DNA of 64,000 nt from NCBI GenBank assembly GCA_033065855.1, contig JAVXUO010001345.1, positions 1 to 64,000 on the forward strand. Direction: 5' to 3'. Position numbers and translations under genes: made by a program. The notes under the pieces are model-generated. The model made no database searches. It was not told where the DNA came from and was given only the letters and a program-made list of their open reading frames with translations. Positions 48,645 to 60,909 of the stretch are shown in pieces (position 1 is the stretch's first letter; the number at the start of each line of letters is the position of its first letter). Origin of the DNA: Escallonia rubra (taxonomy: Eukaryota; Streptophyta; Magnoliopsida; Escalloniales; Escalloniaceae).

Positions 48645-49092
48645 TTATGGCTGCAACTTGAATGGGTTGAGTTGTTTACCCAACCAAAAAAAAAAACCGA
48701 TATGCTTAAAAAGCCCAACGAGCTTTAACCCAGGAAAGATTGAAAAAGTTGGCTTGGGTTAATGGGTTTTTTGGGTTCCAATGGGTCAATCAAAATATAA
48801 TACAATATATTTTTATATTTAAATGAAAAGTAGAATGGTGGTGGTCGGCGATGGCGGCAGCTGTCAGGGTGGTGGCTGGAGGCAGGGGCGGAACGGCGGT
48901 AGCTGCTGTCGGCGATGGTGGTGGTTAAAAAATGTGACTTTTTACTAAATGGATTTTAAAAGCCCAACCGACTATTATATAAGCTTAACCCATTCTAACC
49001 CACTTTATACTTAGGTGGGTTGGGTTAGGCAAAAAATTAATTTTTTTTGGGTTGGTTAAAACCATAAAACTCAACCCAAAGTTGCAGCAATA
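48645..49092. mobile_element. Small hAT-like element (448 bp)
   Basis: Flanked by TTTTAAG at 48638-48644 and 49093-49099 (7 bp; the eighth base differs). The ends TTATGGCTGCAACTT and AAGTTGCAGCAATA are inverted repeats, followed inward by GGGTTGAG and CTCAACCC. Inside are AACCCA/TGGGTT words and a GGTGG-rich tract. It is non-coding and related in style to the element just upstream. Confidence 0.6.
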
Positions 49093-49570
49093 TTTTAAGC
49101 GCTTAGTTAAAAGAAAAAAAAAACGATTACATCTGTCCGAAACTAATTATATGCAGAATCCTCATTTTCTTGGACTCTAACTCGATCAGTTTTGAAGAAT
49201 CGAATTCGACCTAATTACCAAAATATCCTCACGTATCGACAGACACTAAATGCCCCTTTTAATACATTATATGGTTATTTTTCCCTAGTAAATCTACTTT
49301 CATTCCTTCTTATCTAAACACCTTCAACAACTTTTAATTTCTTAAGCTTAAAATAAACTAAATTCAAGAACTGATTATAATTTAATCAAGACCTCTCTTT
49401 GATAGTCAATTCCACATAGCATCTAAAGATAGGATTAACGAGTGTAATTTGCTAACCATACTTTTTATTTAATATTTAAAATAGATTGATGACTACAAAT
49501 GCATCCTAGAAGAGTAGCCTATCCACGTATCCCTATGGTCCAAACCAAACATATAAGGTCTGCAAACTTA

Positions 49571-50299
49571 GAGGGTGTTTGAGATTGATTATGGGATGGT
49601 CAAACCTGATTTAATCTAGATTAAATCGGTATGTGGGTGTTTGACAAAAGAGATTAAGAGATTTAATCCATCTCCTGAAGCTAAAAACTGATTTAATCCA
49701 TAATCCTCAAAAGTGAGGATTATGAAATAATCACTTTTTTCATAATCAGGTTTGACCTTCTAATTTACCATTCTATCCTCATATTTTTCACAAAAAGTCC
49801 TCTCATACTCCTTAATTAATTATTTTAGATAGTTTCTGGAGTTTATCTCTTCTCTTATTATTAAACTCTTCTCCTACAGCTAGATAATCTTTTTTTTTTT
49901 GCTTAAGATAAACTTTATTTTTAATTTGGGGATGTTATCGTACTATAAGCAATAACATGAAATTGTTTGTGTTTTTAATTTAAAATAAAAAGTAACAACT
50001 TCTGTAGGTGCGTGAAAATAGTTATTTTAATAATTTATTTGGACATTATAGTTACTTACGAATAAACGTTATGTTAACGTTGCTTAGATATTAGAAAATT
50101 GTTTATTGAGTGTCCTCAATGGTCATTTTGTCATAGTGAAATTGATTTAAATACTTTTTATCCAAACACTTTTTATAGATTTAATCTAGTTTAAAATTAT
50201 TTTTGCCAAACAGCAAACTGATTCTAATTAAATCAGATTTTTAAAATTGATTAAGATTTAAGCTGAATCCGCTTTTTTTAATCAATCTCAAACGGGCTC
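49571..50299. mobile_element. PIF/Harbinger-like (Tourist-type) element, TTA TSD
   Basis: Flanked by TTA at 49568-49570 and 50300-50302. The ends GAGGGTGTTTGAGATTGATTA and TAATCAATCTCAAACGGGCTC are inverted repeats of about 21 bp. The 3-bp TTA duplication and GGGTGTTTG-like ends fit the PIF/Harbinger group. The inside is AT-rich with ATTTAATC-type repeats and no transposase. Confidence 0.8.
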
Positions 50300-50302
50300 T
50301 TA

Positions 50303-51200
50303 TTCTTTCTTGCTGGACGCGAATTTGCATCTCAACTTTCACAAGAATGGCCTAAAGGTACCCAACCTGATCTCTCTTTTTCCTTTTTGGTCGGACACCC
50401 CAAGCCCAGCGTTAAACCAACACGATTGTTGGGAGTAAAAATCAACAAAGGGCGGCGTAAAAAACCAACAAAGGATGGAAGTCATTAGGAGGAGAAACAT
50501 GCAGGAGTCCTCGTACCGAATCCAGTGGCAGCATCAAACCGCAGTTCACATAACTGCTGCTATCCCGCAAGAAAAAAGAAGATGAACGTAAAGGCCTGAT
50601 CTAGCAACTCCCATGCGCAACACCAGCTCTGACCACCAACGAAAACCGCAACCTCGAGCCCCAGACTAAGATCTCCAAAGGGTAGCGGCTTTAAGTGCGA
50701 AGAACCTGATGGTCGGCTGGATGGGCGGCTTTACCAAGTACCCCGTCGAGGAGAAGGAACATGGAAGACTGTCTGGCAATCCCACTTGCAATGAATATGA
50801 AGATTGTTGTAGAGTTTTTCTGTTAGTAGCTATGTGAACAGTACAGAGTACGTACGAGATAAGTTCACGAAGTAATACTGGGTAACCAACTAACAAGAAA
50901 CATTGTCACAAAGAGAAATTGTTTAGACAAAATGAAAAGGAGGAGTTATAGGTAGGGGGTCTTTTCCGAAAAGAAAAAAAGAACTACTAGAATTCAATAG
51001 CGAAAACATAAAGATCCGTAAATACTGAGCAGTCAAAGAGGAGTTCAAAGCAGTCTCCATATTCAATCATTTTGATTCTTTTGTTATGAAAAAATATCTT
51101 AATTCAACTCGATAGGGGCAAAAGAAAAGGCAAACTTAACGATAATTCTACACGAGCAACGAATAGTCCAACCGGCATTGCAATTCAGATCTCTTCTGGC
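50303..51200. other. Spacer between transposon and UBC gene
   Basis: Contains a moderately GC-rich stretch (about 50390-50770) whose frames have no recognisable domain, and the probable 3'UTR of the UBC gene from about 51060. Nothing else is supported. Confidence 0.45.
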
Positions 51201-51239
51201 GGCGGAGTCTGGGACAAACAGCGGCATCGGCACGCAGTT

Positions 51240-54200
51240 CTACATCATTTCTTGCGACTTTCTCACGCAGCGACTGACTTTCTTCTTGAATTCATCCCTT
51301 CTTTCTCTCCATTCCTTCTGCAATCACGAAATCATGGAATAAGGGAAGAGAACTAGTAATTAAGCAATGCAACTGTAGAAACTATTAGAGGATCCAACAT
51401 CTGCTCCTCATCACAAACAGAATACTCTGCATTTTTTAGCTAAACCTCATATTTCCTTTTTTTTTTTTTGATAAGTCGTGCATTTCTTAAACTCTAAACA
51501 AAGAGAAACTTTGTTGAAGCTGTCGAGGTACCATCCTTCAGAGAAACTTATTTATACAGACGAGAAACCCTACAATCCCTAGATGAGAATAAGCAACTCC
51601 TGGCCAAATCCCTAGATGAAAGGCGCAACACCGAACCCAAAAGTAAAGTAGAATAACAATTGTGATTAAGAACTATCAATCATGCTAACACCCCCAATAT
51701 AGTTACAACAGACATAGCAGAACGGAATAATAGGTGAATCAAATACAGACGGATATATATTACCGCAGCTTCCACGTTTGCAGGAGACTCGTCGTTTGGA
51801 CTTGAAAGCATTGATATAATGCTCAAAACTATACTCTCCACCTGCCAATAGATATAAAGAGCAGGAAAAAGTAACATTAGCAGTGAATGACACTACAAAG
51901 ATTGATTTGTGTATGTTGAACATGAAATGGCATTTAAGACAATAAAAAGAAGGATCCAGCTACAATTTTCATATACCTCAAAAACAGAATGCTACTTAGA
52001 TATACCATTAAGTGGAACTTTGGACTTCTGTTCACAGTGAATTTTTATGGTCACAGCTCTTTGCTCACTTAAAAGATAAAAAAAAAAAAAAAAAATTATG
52101 CTTCAATGCTTAAAACATCTATTCAGCAATCCAGCTAAGCCACATTTCTAATTAAACCTATTCAGCCAACCATTTTTTGGGTTGAGCACATAGATGACAA
52201 TCATTTCCCTCTAAAATTCTGACGATTCATTCGCTACTTGCAACAAGCATTCTGGGGAAAATGTTAAAATACAAGACCAAAAGAGATGCCTTAATGAACA
52301 TGTGCTAATCAGAATCTACTACTAGAAACAAAAACGAGTTTTTCCGACTTCAGATGTGCATTCTGGTTTGATACCACGAAACATAGCAAAAAGCAAAATT
52401 CCCTCTTCCACTGGATCTCTGCCCTTCTCTTTTGAATATGCAAAGCAACCCATTTTTGCATCACCAAGTAAGTGTTCAACAATTTATATAACTCAATGTT
52501 CCTGAATTTGATCTAGTGTGCAACTACTTATCCACGTAAACATGAAGAAAGGTTTCTCCCAAATTTAATTGAGATCTCGATTTACACCGAAATGCTAGTT
52601 CAACCTTCTTTCTTGAAAGAACCAAATAAAAACTGATTCAACTTATCAAAAGTGCTGCTGCCGGCTATCCATTACTTCAAAAGTAAACAACCTCATCATC
52701 ATTTTCACATCCTGAAAGAGATCTCTTGCTGCCGTGCTTCCCATGGGATAAAATCTGCATTACAACCCAAACCCAAACCCAACTCAAGCAGACACTGCTA
52801 AACTAGAGTTGTGCTAGGTTTAGAAATGAGCACCTCTATCTGGGCTTGGGTTGAATCCCACATAGTCAGAGCACGGAGTGATCAAGCAATATTCTCAATA
52901 TCCCGTCCTAACAGCTGGCCATCAAATCAACCTACATTGTACTTGCACTGCCAATCAGAAGTGTCATCAGATGGACAGGTGTAGGACGGATGTAACACAA
53001 ACAAACACCAGATAAACGGTTCTTTGAATCTTTCCACTTTCCCGACGAATCATGTTAGCTACTGAACTTAGCTACCAGCCTACCACTAGAAGCCTTTGAA
53101 CTTTTAGAATAAAGAAAAACAATGGCATCCATACAAGTAATTCAACAACCTTACGTGCATAACATGGATGCACCCATGAAAAGTGCATGTTTCAATCAAG
53201 CAAGATTATGCAACTTTTGTTAGTAAGAGTATAAAAAGGACTTAAAGAAGCAACGGAAAGAAAATTTTATTCTCATACCGTATGAACTGGCATCCAGCGC
53301 TCACTGGAAAGCTCGTAACCGTTCGGGTCATCACCAGGAGGGTGAAGAATTGAAATGCAAACTTTCCCGTCAGAATAAACTGTAATACATCCAGATTATT
53401 ACAAGTTGGAACCAGTACAAAGGGAACATAACAAAAAATGCTAGGTGAAACAACTTACTAACCATTAGGATGCCACATCTCTGAGGTAAACCTCACTGTT
53501 GGAGGACTATTCGGATAATTAGGTGGAAACGTCATAATTGCATTAAAGAAACCCCCGTCACTGCAATGACAGTTTCATTGATCAGTCAAAGGATTGTTCT
53601 CTAGAACTAGGAGACACAGTACGAGTACTGGCCATGGGCTCAACTCTTTGGGTCTACATATTTGAAACCAACACAGCGTATCTGTGCCATAAAGCTGCAG
53701 CTCCCGCGCTTTATAAAAAGGCGGAGCAAGCACTCTCACTCTGTATACTCCAGTTCACGCCCTCAAGACCCAGGCACTGCCTACATGAGGAAATTACGTA
53801 TCCTAGCTTTAGAAAAATGGCTAAACAAATGGTATGAATGTTAACTGTTGTTCAACATTCTCATTCTACTTCTAACTGATGAATGAGTGACACAACAAAT
53901 CCAACATGTGACTGCATCACTTTGCATTTCATACGAACTTATTCTTACTAGACAAAACGATCAATCCTATCCTATCTAATACTTGAACTAATTCCACACC
54001 ACATACAAACCATAATAACCAACCCACAAAAAAGACACCATTTGCAACTATAATCACCCGGAAACCCCTCAAGAACCGATATTGAACCCCATAAACCACG
54101 AACAAACAAATCATATTCACGCAATTCACAAGATCAAACCAATTGCCACAAAACAAAAACGCATCAAATTCAACCAAATTACACCTCTTAAGTCACAAGA

Positions 54201-54504
54201 AAACACACAACAATAAAATCTTTTAACCAAGAATCATCAAGAAAACTCACTACAACGTATCGGGCGGCCCAATAATCGTCACGCTCCATTCAAACAGATT
54301 GCTCTCGTCAACCAACCCCGCGGAAAACCCATCAACCGGGTTCTTACATAGATCTGAAAACAACAACACCCGATCATCAATAAACACCCAAAACCCTAAA
54401 ACCAAATCAGTAAATTTAACACAAGTTCAATGGCAAAAATTAAAAAAAAAAAGACCTTTCAGCTGCTTCTGTAACAGGAGGCTGGCTTGGGAAGGTGAAG
54501 CCAT
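51240..54504 (-). CDS. UBC7: Ubiquitin-conjugating enzyme E2, UBC7/UBE2G2 type (168 aa, 6 exons)
   Basis: Carries ubiquitin as a thioester and, with ER-membrane RING ligases, builds chains on misfolded proteins for ERAD. The exons are 54504-54456, 54353-54251, 53560-53463, 53379-53279, 51841-51764 and 51317-51240, all GT-AG with compatible phases (507 bp). Marks: [16 protein letters not shown] start; [26 protein letters not shown] motif in EMWHPNVYSDG; active-site Cys91 in GKVCISIL; the acidic loop insertion [17 protein letters not shown] that sets the UBE2G/Cdc34 groups apart; and C-terminal helix residues [11 protein letters not shown]. It matches the plant UBC7/13/14 group in length and sequence; which of the three cannot be said. 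It looks intact. The fourth intron (51842-53278) is 1.4 kb. Confidence 0.95.
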
Positions 54505-54730
54505 TGAGGGTTCGAGAAGATTGAAAAAACGACGACGGCGTGAGGAATTCTTTCCTAGGGTGCCGAAAAGGGTGGGAGGGAAAGAGATTGAGAGGTTAAG
54601 TGGGATTAAAGATTAAGTACTCCACATGATGCATGTATGGGGGGATTATATACCGACACAGAGATTTGTCCCATAAGTAGGACTCACGGCTTTCTTCTTC
54701 TTTCTTTATTTTCTCGGATGTTACATATCT

Positions 54731-55128
54731 ATTATACCCATATTTGTTGGGCGATAAAGGGTTATCAGTTTATATTTAGTAAGTTATTAGATAGAAATTA
54801 CTCGTAAGGTCGCTCTTTCGATGAATTTGTACAACTATTTTGTTGAAGTTCCTCTGACGACGGGATGTTATCGATCATCTTTACGGGTAATGCGGTGGAG
54901 ACTTCTTACTATAGAAGTTTCTATACATCTATATATACATATTTGATTGGACGGTAAAGCGTTATCAGATTTATATTTAGTAAGTTATTAGATGGAGAGT
55001 ACTCGTAAGGTCGATTTTTCGATGAATTTGTACAACTATTTTGGTTACGTTACTCTGACGACGGGATGCTATTATCATCTTTACGGATAATACGGTGGAG
55101 ACTTCTTGCTATAGAAGTTTCTCTCCAC
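54731..55128. repeat. Tandem duplication, 200-bp period, upstream of UBC7
   Basis: Two consecutive copies share GTTATCAG near 54761 and 54961, TATTTAGTAAGTTATTAGAT, CGATGAATTTGTACAACTAT and GGTGGAGACTTCTT. By eye identity is 85-90%. The pair lies about 230-620 bp upstream of the UBC start, in or near the promoter. Confidence 0.85.
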
Positions 55129-55139
55129 AAACCAAATCG

Positions 55140-55983
55140 TAATTAAGAATATTTACTGCACTTTGATATCACATGCTTGAAAGGATGACGCTAGAAGATG
55201 TATCGGAGATGTTGACAATCTTTAGTTTAGTGATCATATCAACAGTCTTCAATCTTCACCTATCTTATGCAATGGACCAAATTTGTTGATTTAGTAAACT
55301 TGTATTGTAATCTCAAAGTTAACCCCAAGGTTCCAAAAGGTTACGAAGTGTGCATCAAAAAGGATAATTTGCAAATTGCCCCTTAAGGATAATTTGCTTT
55401 CTCCCTAACACTTTATGGTTTCAATGTATCACACATCATCCTAACATTTTAAATCCGTTGCAAAAAATTGCGGATGATTGTTCCCGTTGCCCTTCACGTG
55501 ATTGTTTTGGAAGGACAAAATGTAAACACACAGATCTTCTTCCTCACCTTCCAATTTTAATCTTACTAACCACCAACCCACCATACCTCCACCGCCCTAA
55601 TTTGGCTCATCTCATCTACTAACCCTTTTCATTCAAGATTCAAGATTTAATCATCGAACCAATCCTTAACACGAATACCCCCACAAACCCAAAACCTTAA
55701 ACATTTTAAGATAACCACCAAACCAACCCATCATAATCCTGTGGTGGTGGGTGATGGACGATGTGGCTACCCCCAGGGAGGGGGGGGGGGGGATTGTGTG
55801 TTTGTGTTTGGTGGTGGAAAATGAGGATAGAGCTAAGGGGCCGATCGTAGTGCGTGTGGGTTTGTGCATTGGTGGTGGGTAATGAGGGATGAGGGTGGGG
55901 GACTGTGGTGTGTGTGGTGGTTAGTTATGGGATTTGTGGGCAGGGGTGGGGTGGCAGACTATGTGTTTGTATCTAGGGTGTGG
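55140..55983. other. Spacer upstream of the nested transposons
   Basis: Includes a GGTGG-rich tract and a run of 13 G at 55780-55792. No gene is supported. Confidence 0.5.
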
Positions 55984-56393
55984 GTGGTAGACAGGGGCGG
56001 ATCCAGAAAATCTAATCGGGGGTGCCAAAAAAATAAACTCATAGCTAACATCAAAGAATTCAAAAGCTTTAAGTTCATATAAAATATGACTAATTAAAAA
56101 CACATTATAATAACGTCACTATTGAATACATTTGCAAAATAATTTACTCAATTTGACTACTAATAATATATTTCGGTTATGGGTAGTGATTTATTTAATG
56201 GATAGTCAACAATAAATTACTAATTTCGCATGAAAAAAAACTTAACTTACTCTATAGATATATTACTAATGTGATTATCAATTGTATGAGTACGTTAATC
56301 ACGTATAATTTAACAAATTATAAGAATTTAAAATAATAAAAATAACTAACCTTATTTTATTCCTGTCCTTTTGTAATACAGAGATTTAGAATT

Positions 56394-57491
56394 GGGCTAA
56401 TTACACTTATGTCCTGAGGTTTGGGGATAATTACACGCGAGGACACAAAGTTTCAAAATGTAACACTTGTGTCAATTGACAAACGGAATACAAAAATACT
56501 TAACGGTTCTGACAAAAAGACCAAGTTGCCCCTAAATAAAAGTTGAACCCCTGATTTGCCCCTGGGACCACATGAAACCCTAATTTTCATTGTCTTCCCC
56601 CCCCCCCCACCCCTCCCCACCCCATCTGCATCCCCCTCGCCCTTCCCCGTCACCCACCCACCCCGCCTGCTTCCCTTCCCCTGCGCCGAACCCCGCCTGC
56701 TCCCCTTCCCCGGCGCCGCACCCCCCCCGCCTGCCAACCATTACCAGAATCACCAAAAACCCACCACGCCCACCGTCACCACCATCGAGCAAAGTGAAAA
56801 TCCACCCACCAAAACCAACTCAGTCAACACCACTATCTTCCAAAGCCAAAACCAACCACAACCAATTATATCTACAAATTAAACCAACAATTAAACTCTA
56901 TAAACACCATGGGCCAGCGGGGCGGCAGTAGGGTAAGGAGATAGGCGGCGACGAAGTAGGGGAAAGATGGGGGCAGCCACAGGTTAAATGGAGGGTGGGG
57001 GAGGCGATGGGGATGGACGGGGGGTGGGTGGCGGCGACGGGGTGGTAGGGAGAGAGAACATAGAACATAAAACCCTAATTTGCAAATTAGGGTTTTTTTG
57101 AAACCCTAATTTGCAAATTAGGGTTTCAAAAAAATCCTAATTTGCAAATTAGGGTTTCAAGAATATCCTAATTTGTAAATTAGGGTTTCAAGAATATCCT
57201 AATTTGCAAATTAGGGTTTCAAGAATATCCTAAAACTAAAACTGATAAATAAATCATATATAATAATAAACAGATATTTTTAAATATATACAGTACAAGG
57301 GGTAGTATCGTCATTTTAAAAATACATATTGATGACATCATACAAAAAGTACAATTTTTGGATGGAACCCTAACGGATGGACACGGCTGATACATTTTAA
57401 AAGTGTTTGGTCACGGAATGTTACATTTTGAAACTCGTTGTCCTTGACTGTAATTATACCCTAACCTCAGGGATATAAGTGTAATTAGCCC
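56394..57491. mobile_element. Mutator-like element (1098 bp) with perfect 9-bp TSD, nested in hAT
   Basis: Flanked by TTTAGAATT at 56385-56393 and 57492-57500. The terminal inverted repeats are about 80-100 bp at roughly 80% identity, starting GGGCTAATTACACTTAT and holding GTTTCAAAATGTAACA on both sides. A 9-bp TSD and long TIRs are the Mutator pattern. The inside has Pro/Thr-coding CCCCACC-type simple sequence, GGTGG tracts and a palindromic tandem array at 57071-57235. No transposase is seen. Confidence 0.85.
57071..57235. repeat. Tandem array of an 18-bp palindrome
   Basis: CCTAATTTGCAAATTAGG, its own reverse complement, occurs five times (one with a G-to-A change making TTTGTAAAT). The copies are spaced about 33-36 bp apart by GTTTCAAGAATAT or a shorter linker. 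The first copies are extended to AAACCCTAA...TTAGGGTTT. The array sits inside the Mutator-like element. Confidence 0.85.
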
Positions 57492-57748
57492 TTTAGAATT
57501 TATGATAGAGTAAGAAAAGGACAATTACAAAGATAAAGAGAAAGACTATGACAAGGTACAAAGAATAAAGAACAAAACAAAATGAAATCTTAACAAACTA
57601 CAATATAGTAGTTTTTTCATAAATATTTTATATATTTTAAATATATTTATTCATTACTCAAAAAACTAAAAGGGATTACCAAAAAATGAAGGGTGTCGTG
57701 GTCCCCCCCCCCCCCCGGTCATGGGGGAGGTCCGCCCCTGGTGGTAGA

Positions 57749-59830
57749 AGTGCGGCGACCGTGGAGGGTTGTAGGGTGTGGATGTGTGTCCTGAAAGACA
57801 GGTTTACCCCCCCGCGTGGACGGTCACCCATCTTTTTTTTTTAATGGAGAGACAATTTTCTGTTCATTTGCAACAACAGATTTAAAACATCGTGTTATGT
57901 GATACAATTAAGACTAAAGAGTTTCAGGTGAGGAAATGGTGCAACATCAGGGAATTAGTTGAAATTTACCCTATCAAACATTGAGTTTCACTATTACCAA
58001 AAAAAAAAAAACATTGAGTTTCACATTTCCTCTCTCTGTTTGGCGAAGCTTAAAGAAATTTCATCGAACATAAAAGCAGTTACAAAATGTTAATAAAAGA
58101 GATGGTAACATGAGCTAAGAAATAAACGATTTAGTGCTTTGAATACCAGCGAGTTCTTCTATTACGAAGCCTCTTATCCATGTCATACATGAATTCATAT
58201 TTGACTTGTCAAATCTAATTGTAGTAAAACTCATTATTCGAGTCTGATTATATTTTTTGCGTGCCTACATGCATAAAATGACAGGCTTATAGACGCATTC
58301 TTGGTAACTCTCCTGTAAATTAAGATATACGGTTGATGCAATGTCACTAATAACACGAGGCTGTGATAACAATTGCCAATAAAAAGTCGTCGGAATATCC
58401 TCTCCCATCTCCCTCTTCTAACATATAACACGAGTGTTATACAATCAATGAGTGAATCCTACTAGTGAAGAGTGGTGGAAGATGGAAGACATTGGAAGGG
58501 AATAGAGGTTCTTCTTGTAGGGTGATCGATTCTATTGTAATACTATCCCCCATCTCCAAATAAATTTATAGCTTCTATTCGTGCACCGTGATTTTCTGCT
58601 TTATAGCACCTTGTAATAAGGAATGTCGTTAGATACATTTTAGTAATATAATCCTATCATCATAAATGTTAGAAACAATGACAAATTTTTTTCTTTTTAT
58701 CCTTTATTCATTCAATGTAATGTCAATATGAGATCTGCTCAATTTGTACACCCTGATCCTAGCAAATGTGACTGTACAAGCAAATGTGTTCGGTTCACCT
58801 GTGGTCATCTACCAAGACTGTTCACACAAACTGGACCAAAGTTTTGAAATTAAAAACTGTGGCAATGCATCTGCGGCTCAAACCTAAGGGGTGGAGGAAA
58901 GAAACCTTCCAAAATGTGTAAGGAACATCCTAGATATTTACTCAGATTTTGTCTATATTCTTCTATGAAATTTGAGTCCTTTTCACATAGTTAAAGAATG
59001 GAATGTGAACATATAGAGGTAAAACTTATTCATCGTTCTACTTACGTTTAAGTTGTCAGAAGATTCTCAATAACAACTTAATGTTATTTTTTTCTTGAGT
59101 TAAATACTCTAAACGAGTCAAATTTCGTCTAAACTACTAGCTATCGTCTAAACTACTAGCTAGAAGGTCAAAGTAATTGTTAAATATGCCATGTTGAAGG
59201 CTGCAATCCAAGGATAGAATGATGTGCTTGCTCACATTCAAATTTGAGCATCGTATGACTAACTTTGTAGCTTTTTCCAATGAAACGTTGACCTCAAATT
59301 CAACGCATAAAGTACAAATTAGGACATTACTAACTCTTTTTATGAACGAATGATTCAATATTTGTTCACAAAGAGCCAAAAAAAAGTTCTTTTTCTTTGA
59401 GAGTTTAAGAGAAGTTGTCACTCTATACGGAAACCTTATTTCTAAATTCTATAATGTCTTGTAGCCCACGTGATGCTCTGTGCAGTATAGTATACATGAA
59501 TAAGATGTCGTGTTGCATCGGATATACTCTTTACTGCTAATAAAGATATAGATGGAGCAGGATCCTCTGCTGTGCTTTAAAAGTGTGGTAACAGTTTTGT
59601 AACCAACTCATAACGTGTCATTATTTTGTGAAGAGGTAGTGTAAAAATGACGGAAAGATAACTAACATGTAAAATACCGTTGTTTCCATTTTGTTGGCTA
59701 TTAGTGGAGAGTAGTTGAAATGCAATGCATGGGCAAGCTCAAAATTGGTCTTGCCAGAGGGGATGGTCTCCGTAATAATAGTACTAAAATTTCAGACATA
59801 GGTAATACTGTGCAAACATCAATTATAAAA
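57749..59830. other. Intergenic spacer
   Basis: AT-rich sequence with no gene, RNA or bounded transposon that I can support. A small GATCCTCTGCTGTGC motif near 59560 resembles the end of the MITE at 13141 but no partner end was found. Confidence 0.5.
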
Positions 59831-59837
59831 TTACTTA

Positions 59838-60906
59838 GGGGCTGTTTGACAGCCATTTTTTTTGCTCTTTTTTGGCCTAGTTTAAATTTTTTTCAAAAGT
59901 TCATAAAAGTTGGGGTGTTTGGTTGGTTTTCTCTTTTTAAAAAGGGCCAGCACTTTAAAAACTAAGGCCCAAAACCGAAAAGAGCTCGAAGCTCTTTTCT
60001 AAACCAATTTTCACGCGGGGGCTGAGGAAGGCTTTAATGAGGTCGAGACTTCGAGCCTCACTAGCAACAGAATTGAGGTTTCCTTTGCTGGGTATAAAAT
60101 CCACCTTCCAGTTGGACTTCATCTCTTTCATCAGCTTGGGGCTCTATCGGCCGCAACTCTCATGGACTCCACAGCCCACTGCGTCCATCGCCTCCACCGG
60201 ACATCGGCGGCTCCACCACTCCACCTCTGGTTATTACGACTTGCAACACTTTTCGGCCCCTCTCTCTCTTCTCTTTATCTCCCCCCATCCCGAAAGCCCT
60301 AAATTAAATCCAATCGGAGAGAGCCATGGGTTTGTAGCGCCGGTTTTTGACCGGTGAGAGAAAGAAAGAAGGATGGGCTTCAGTTTTGACCGGAGAGAGT
60401 TTGGGTTTGTAGCACCAGTTGTGATGTTCGCTGACGGCGGACAACGGTGGCCCGATCTGGGTGCCGGCGGTATGGCGATATGACCGGTGGTGATGGGGCG
60501 AATCCGTGGGTGTGTGTAGCTTTGGTGGTAGTGTGGCAGTGCCGATCCGGTGGTGGTCCGCCGGTGGTCAATCTACACTTGTTTAGGATTAAAATGAGCT
60601 AATGTTGGTTTAATTATGTTTAATAATGTTGGTTGTTAATCATTGTAATGTTGGAAAATTATGTTTAAGACATTGTAATATAGTTGCTTAATTACCTTTA
60701 ATAATGTTTAATTATGTTAAAATGTATATTAAAAAAAAATTAAACTCAAAGAGTTGTCCTGTCAAACGCTTGCTCTTTTCTATTTTTTGAAAAAATAAAC
60801 TCTATCAAGCAGCCACCAGTTTTTAAACTGGTAAAAAAAAAACCAGAACTCTTATCTTTTTTTTTAGAAAAAAAACTGAAAGCTGACAGTGTTACAAAAT
60901 AGACCC
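59838..60906. mobile_element. Probable PIF/Harbinger-like element, TTA TSD
   Basis: Flanked by TTA at 59835-59837 and 60907-60909. The ends GGGGCTGTTTGACAGCC and GCTGACAGTGTTACAAAATAGACCC are imperfect inverted repeats; GGGGCTGTTTG is a common PIF/Tourist end. Inside, 60040-60570 is GC-richer with a leader-like part and frames lacking domains. The TIR match is weaker than in the element at 49571. Confidence 0.55.
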
Positions 60907-60909
60907 TTA

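Larger units (their letters stand above)
55992..57740. mobile_element. hAT element (1749 bp) with perfect 8-bp TSD
   Basis: Flanked by GTGGTAGA at 55984-55991 and 57741-57748. The termini CAGGGGCGGATCC and GGTCCGCCCCTG are inverted repeats of the common plant hAT type (CAGGGGCGGA). There is no transposase. A Mutator-like element has inserted at 56394-57491, so the original hAT copy was about 640 bp. A run of 14 C lies just inside the right end (57703-57716). Confidence 0.88.

Noticed and set aside
50390..50770. GC-richer stretch downstream of UBC7 as a coding exon
   Set aside because: Frames are short and show no family resemblance; no splice structure could be supported.
56453..56931. Pro-rich and Gly-rich frames on both strands
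   Set aside because: They come from CCCCACC/GGTGGGG simple sequence inside the Mutator-like element.
57071..57235. CRISPR-like look of regularly spaced palindromes
   Set aside because: The host is a plant nuclear genome, the linkers are themselves repeated rather than unique spacers, and the array lies inside a transposon.
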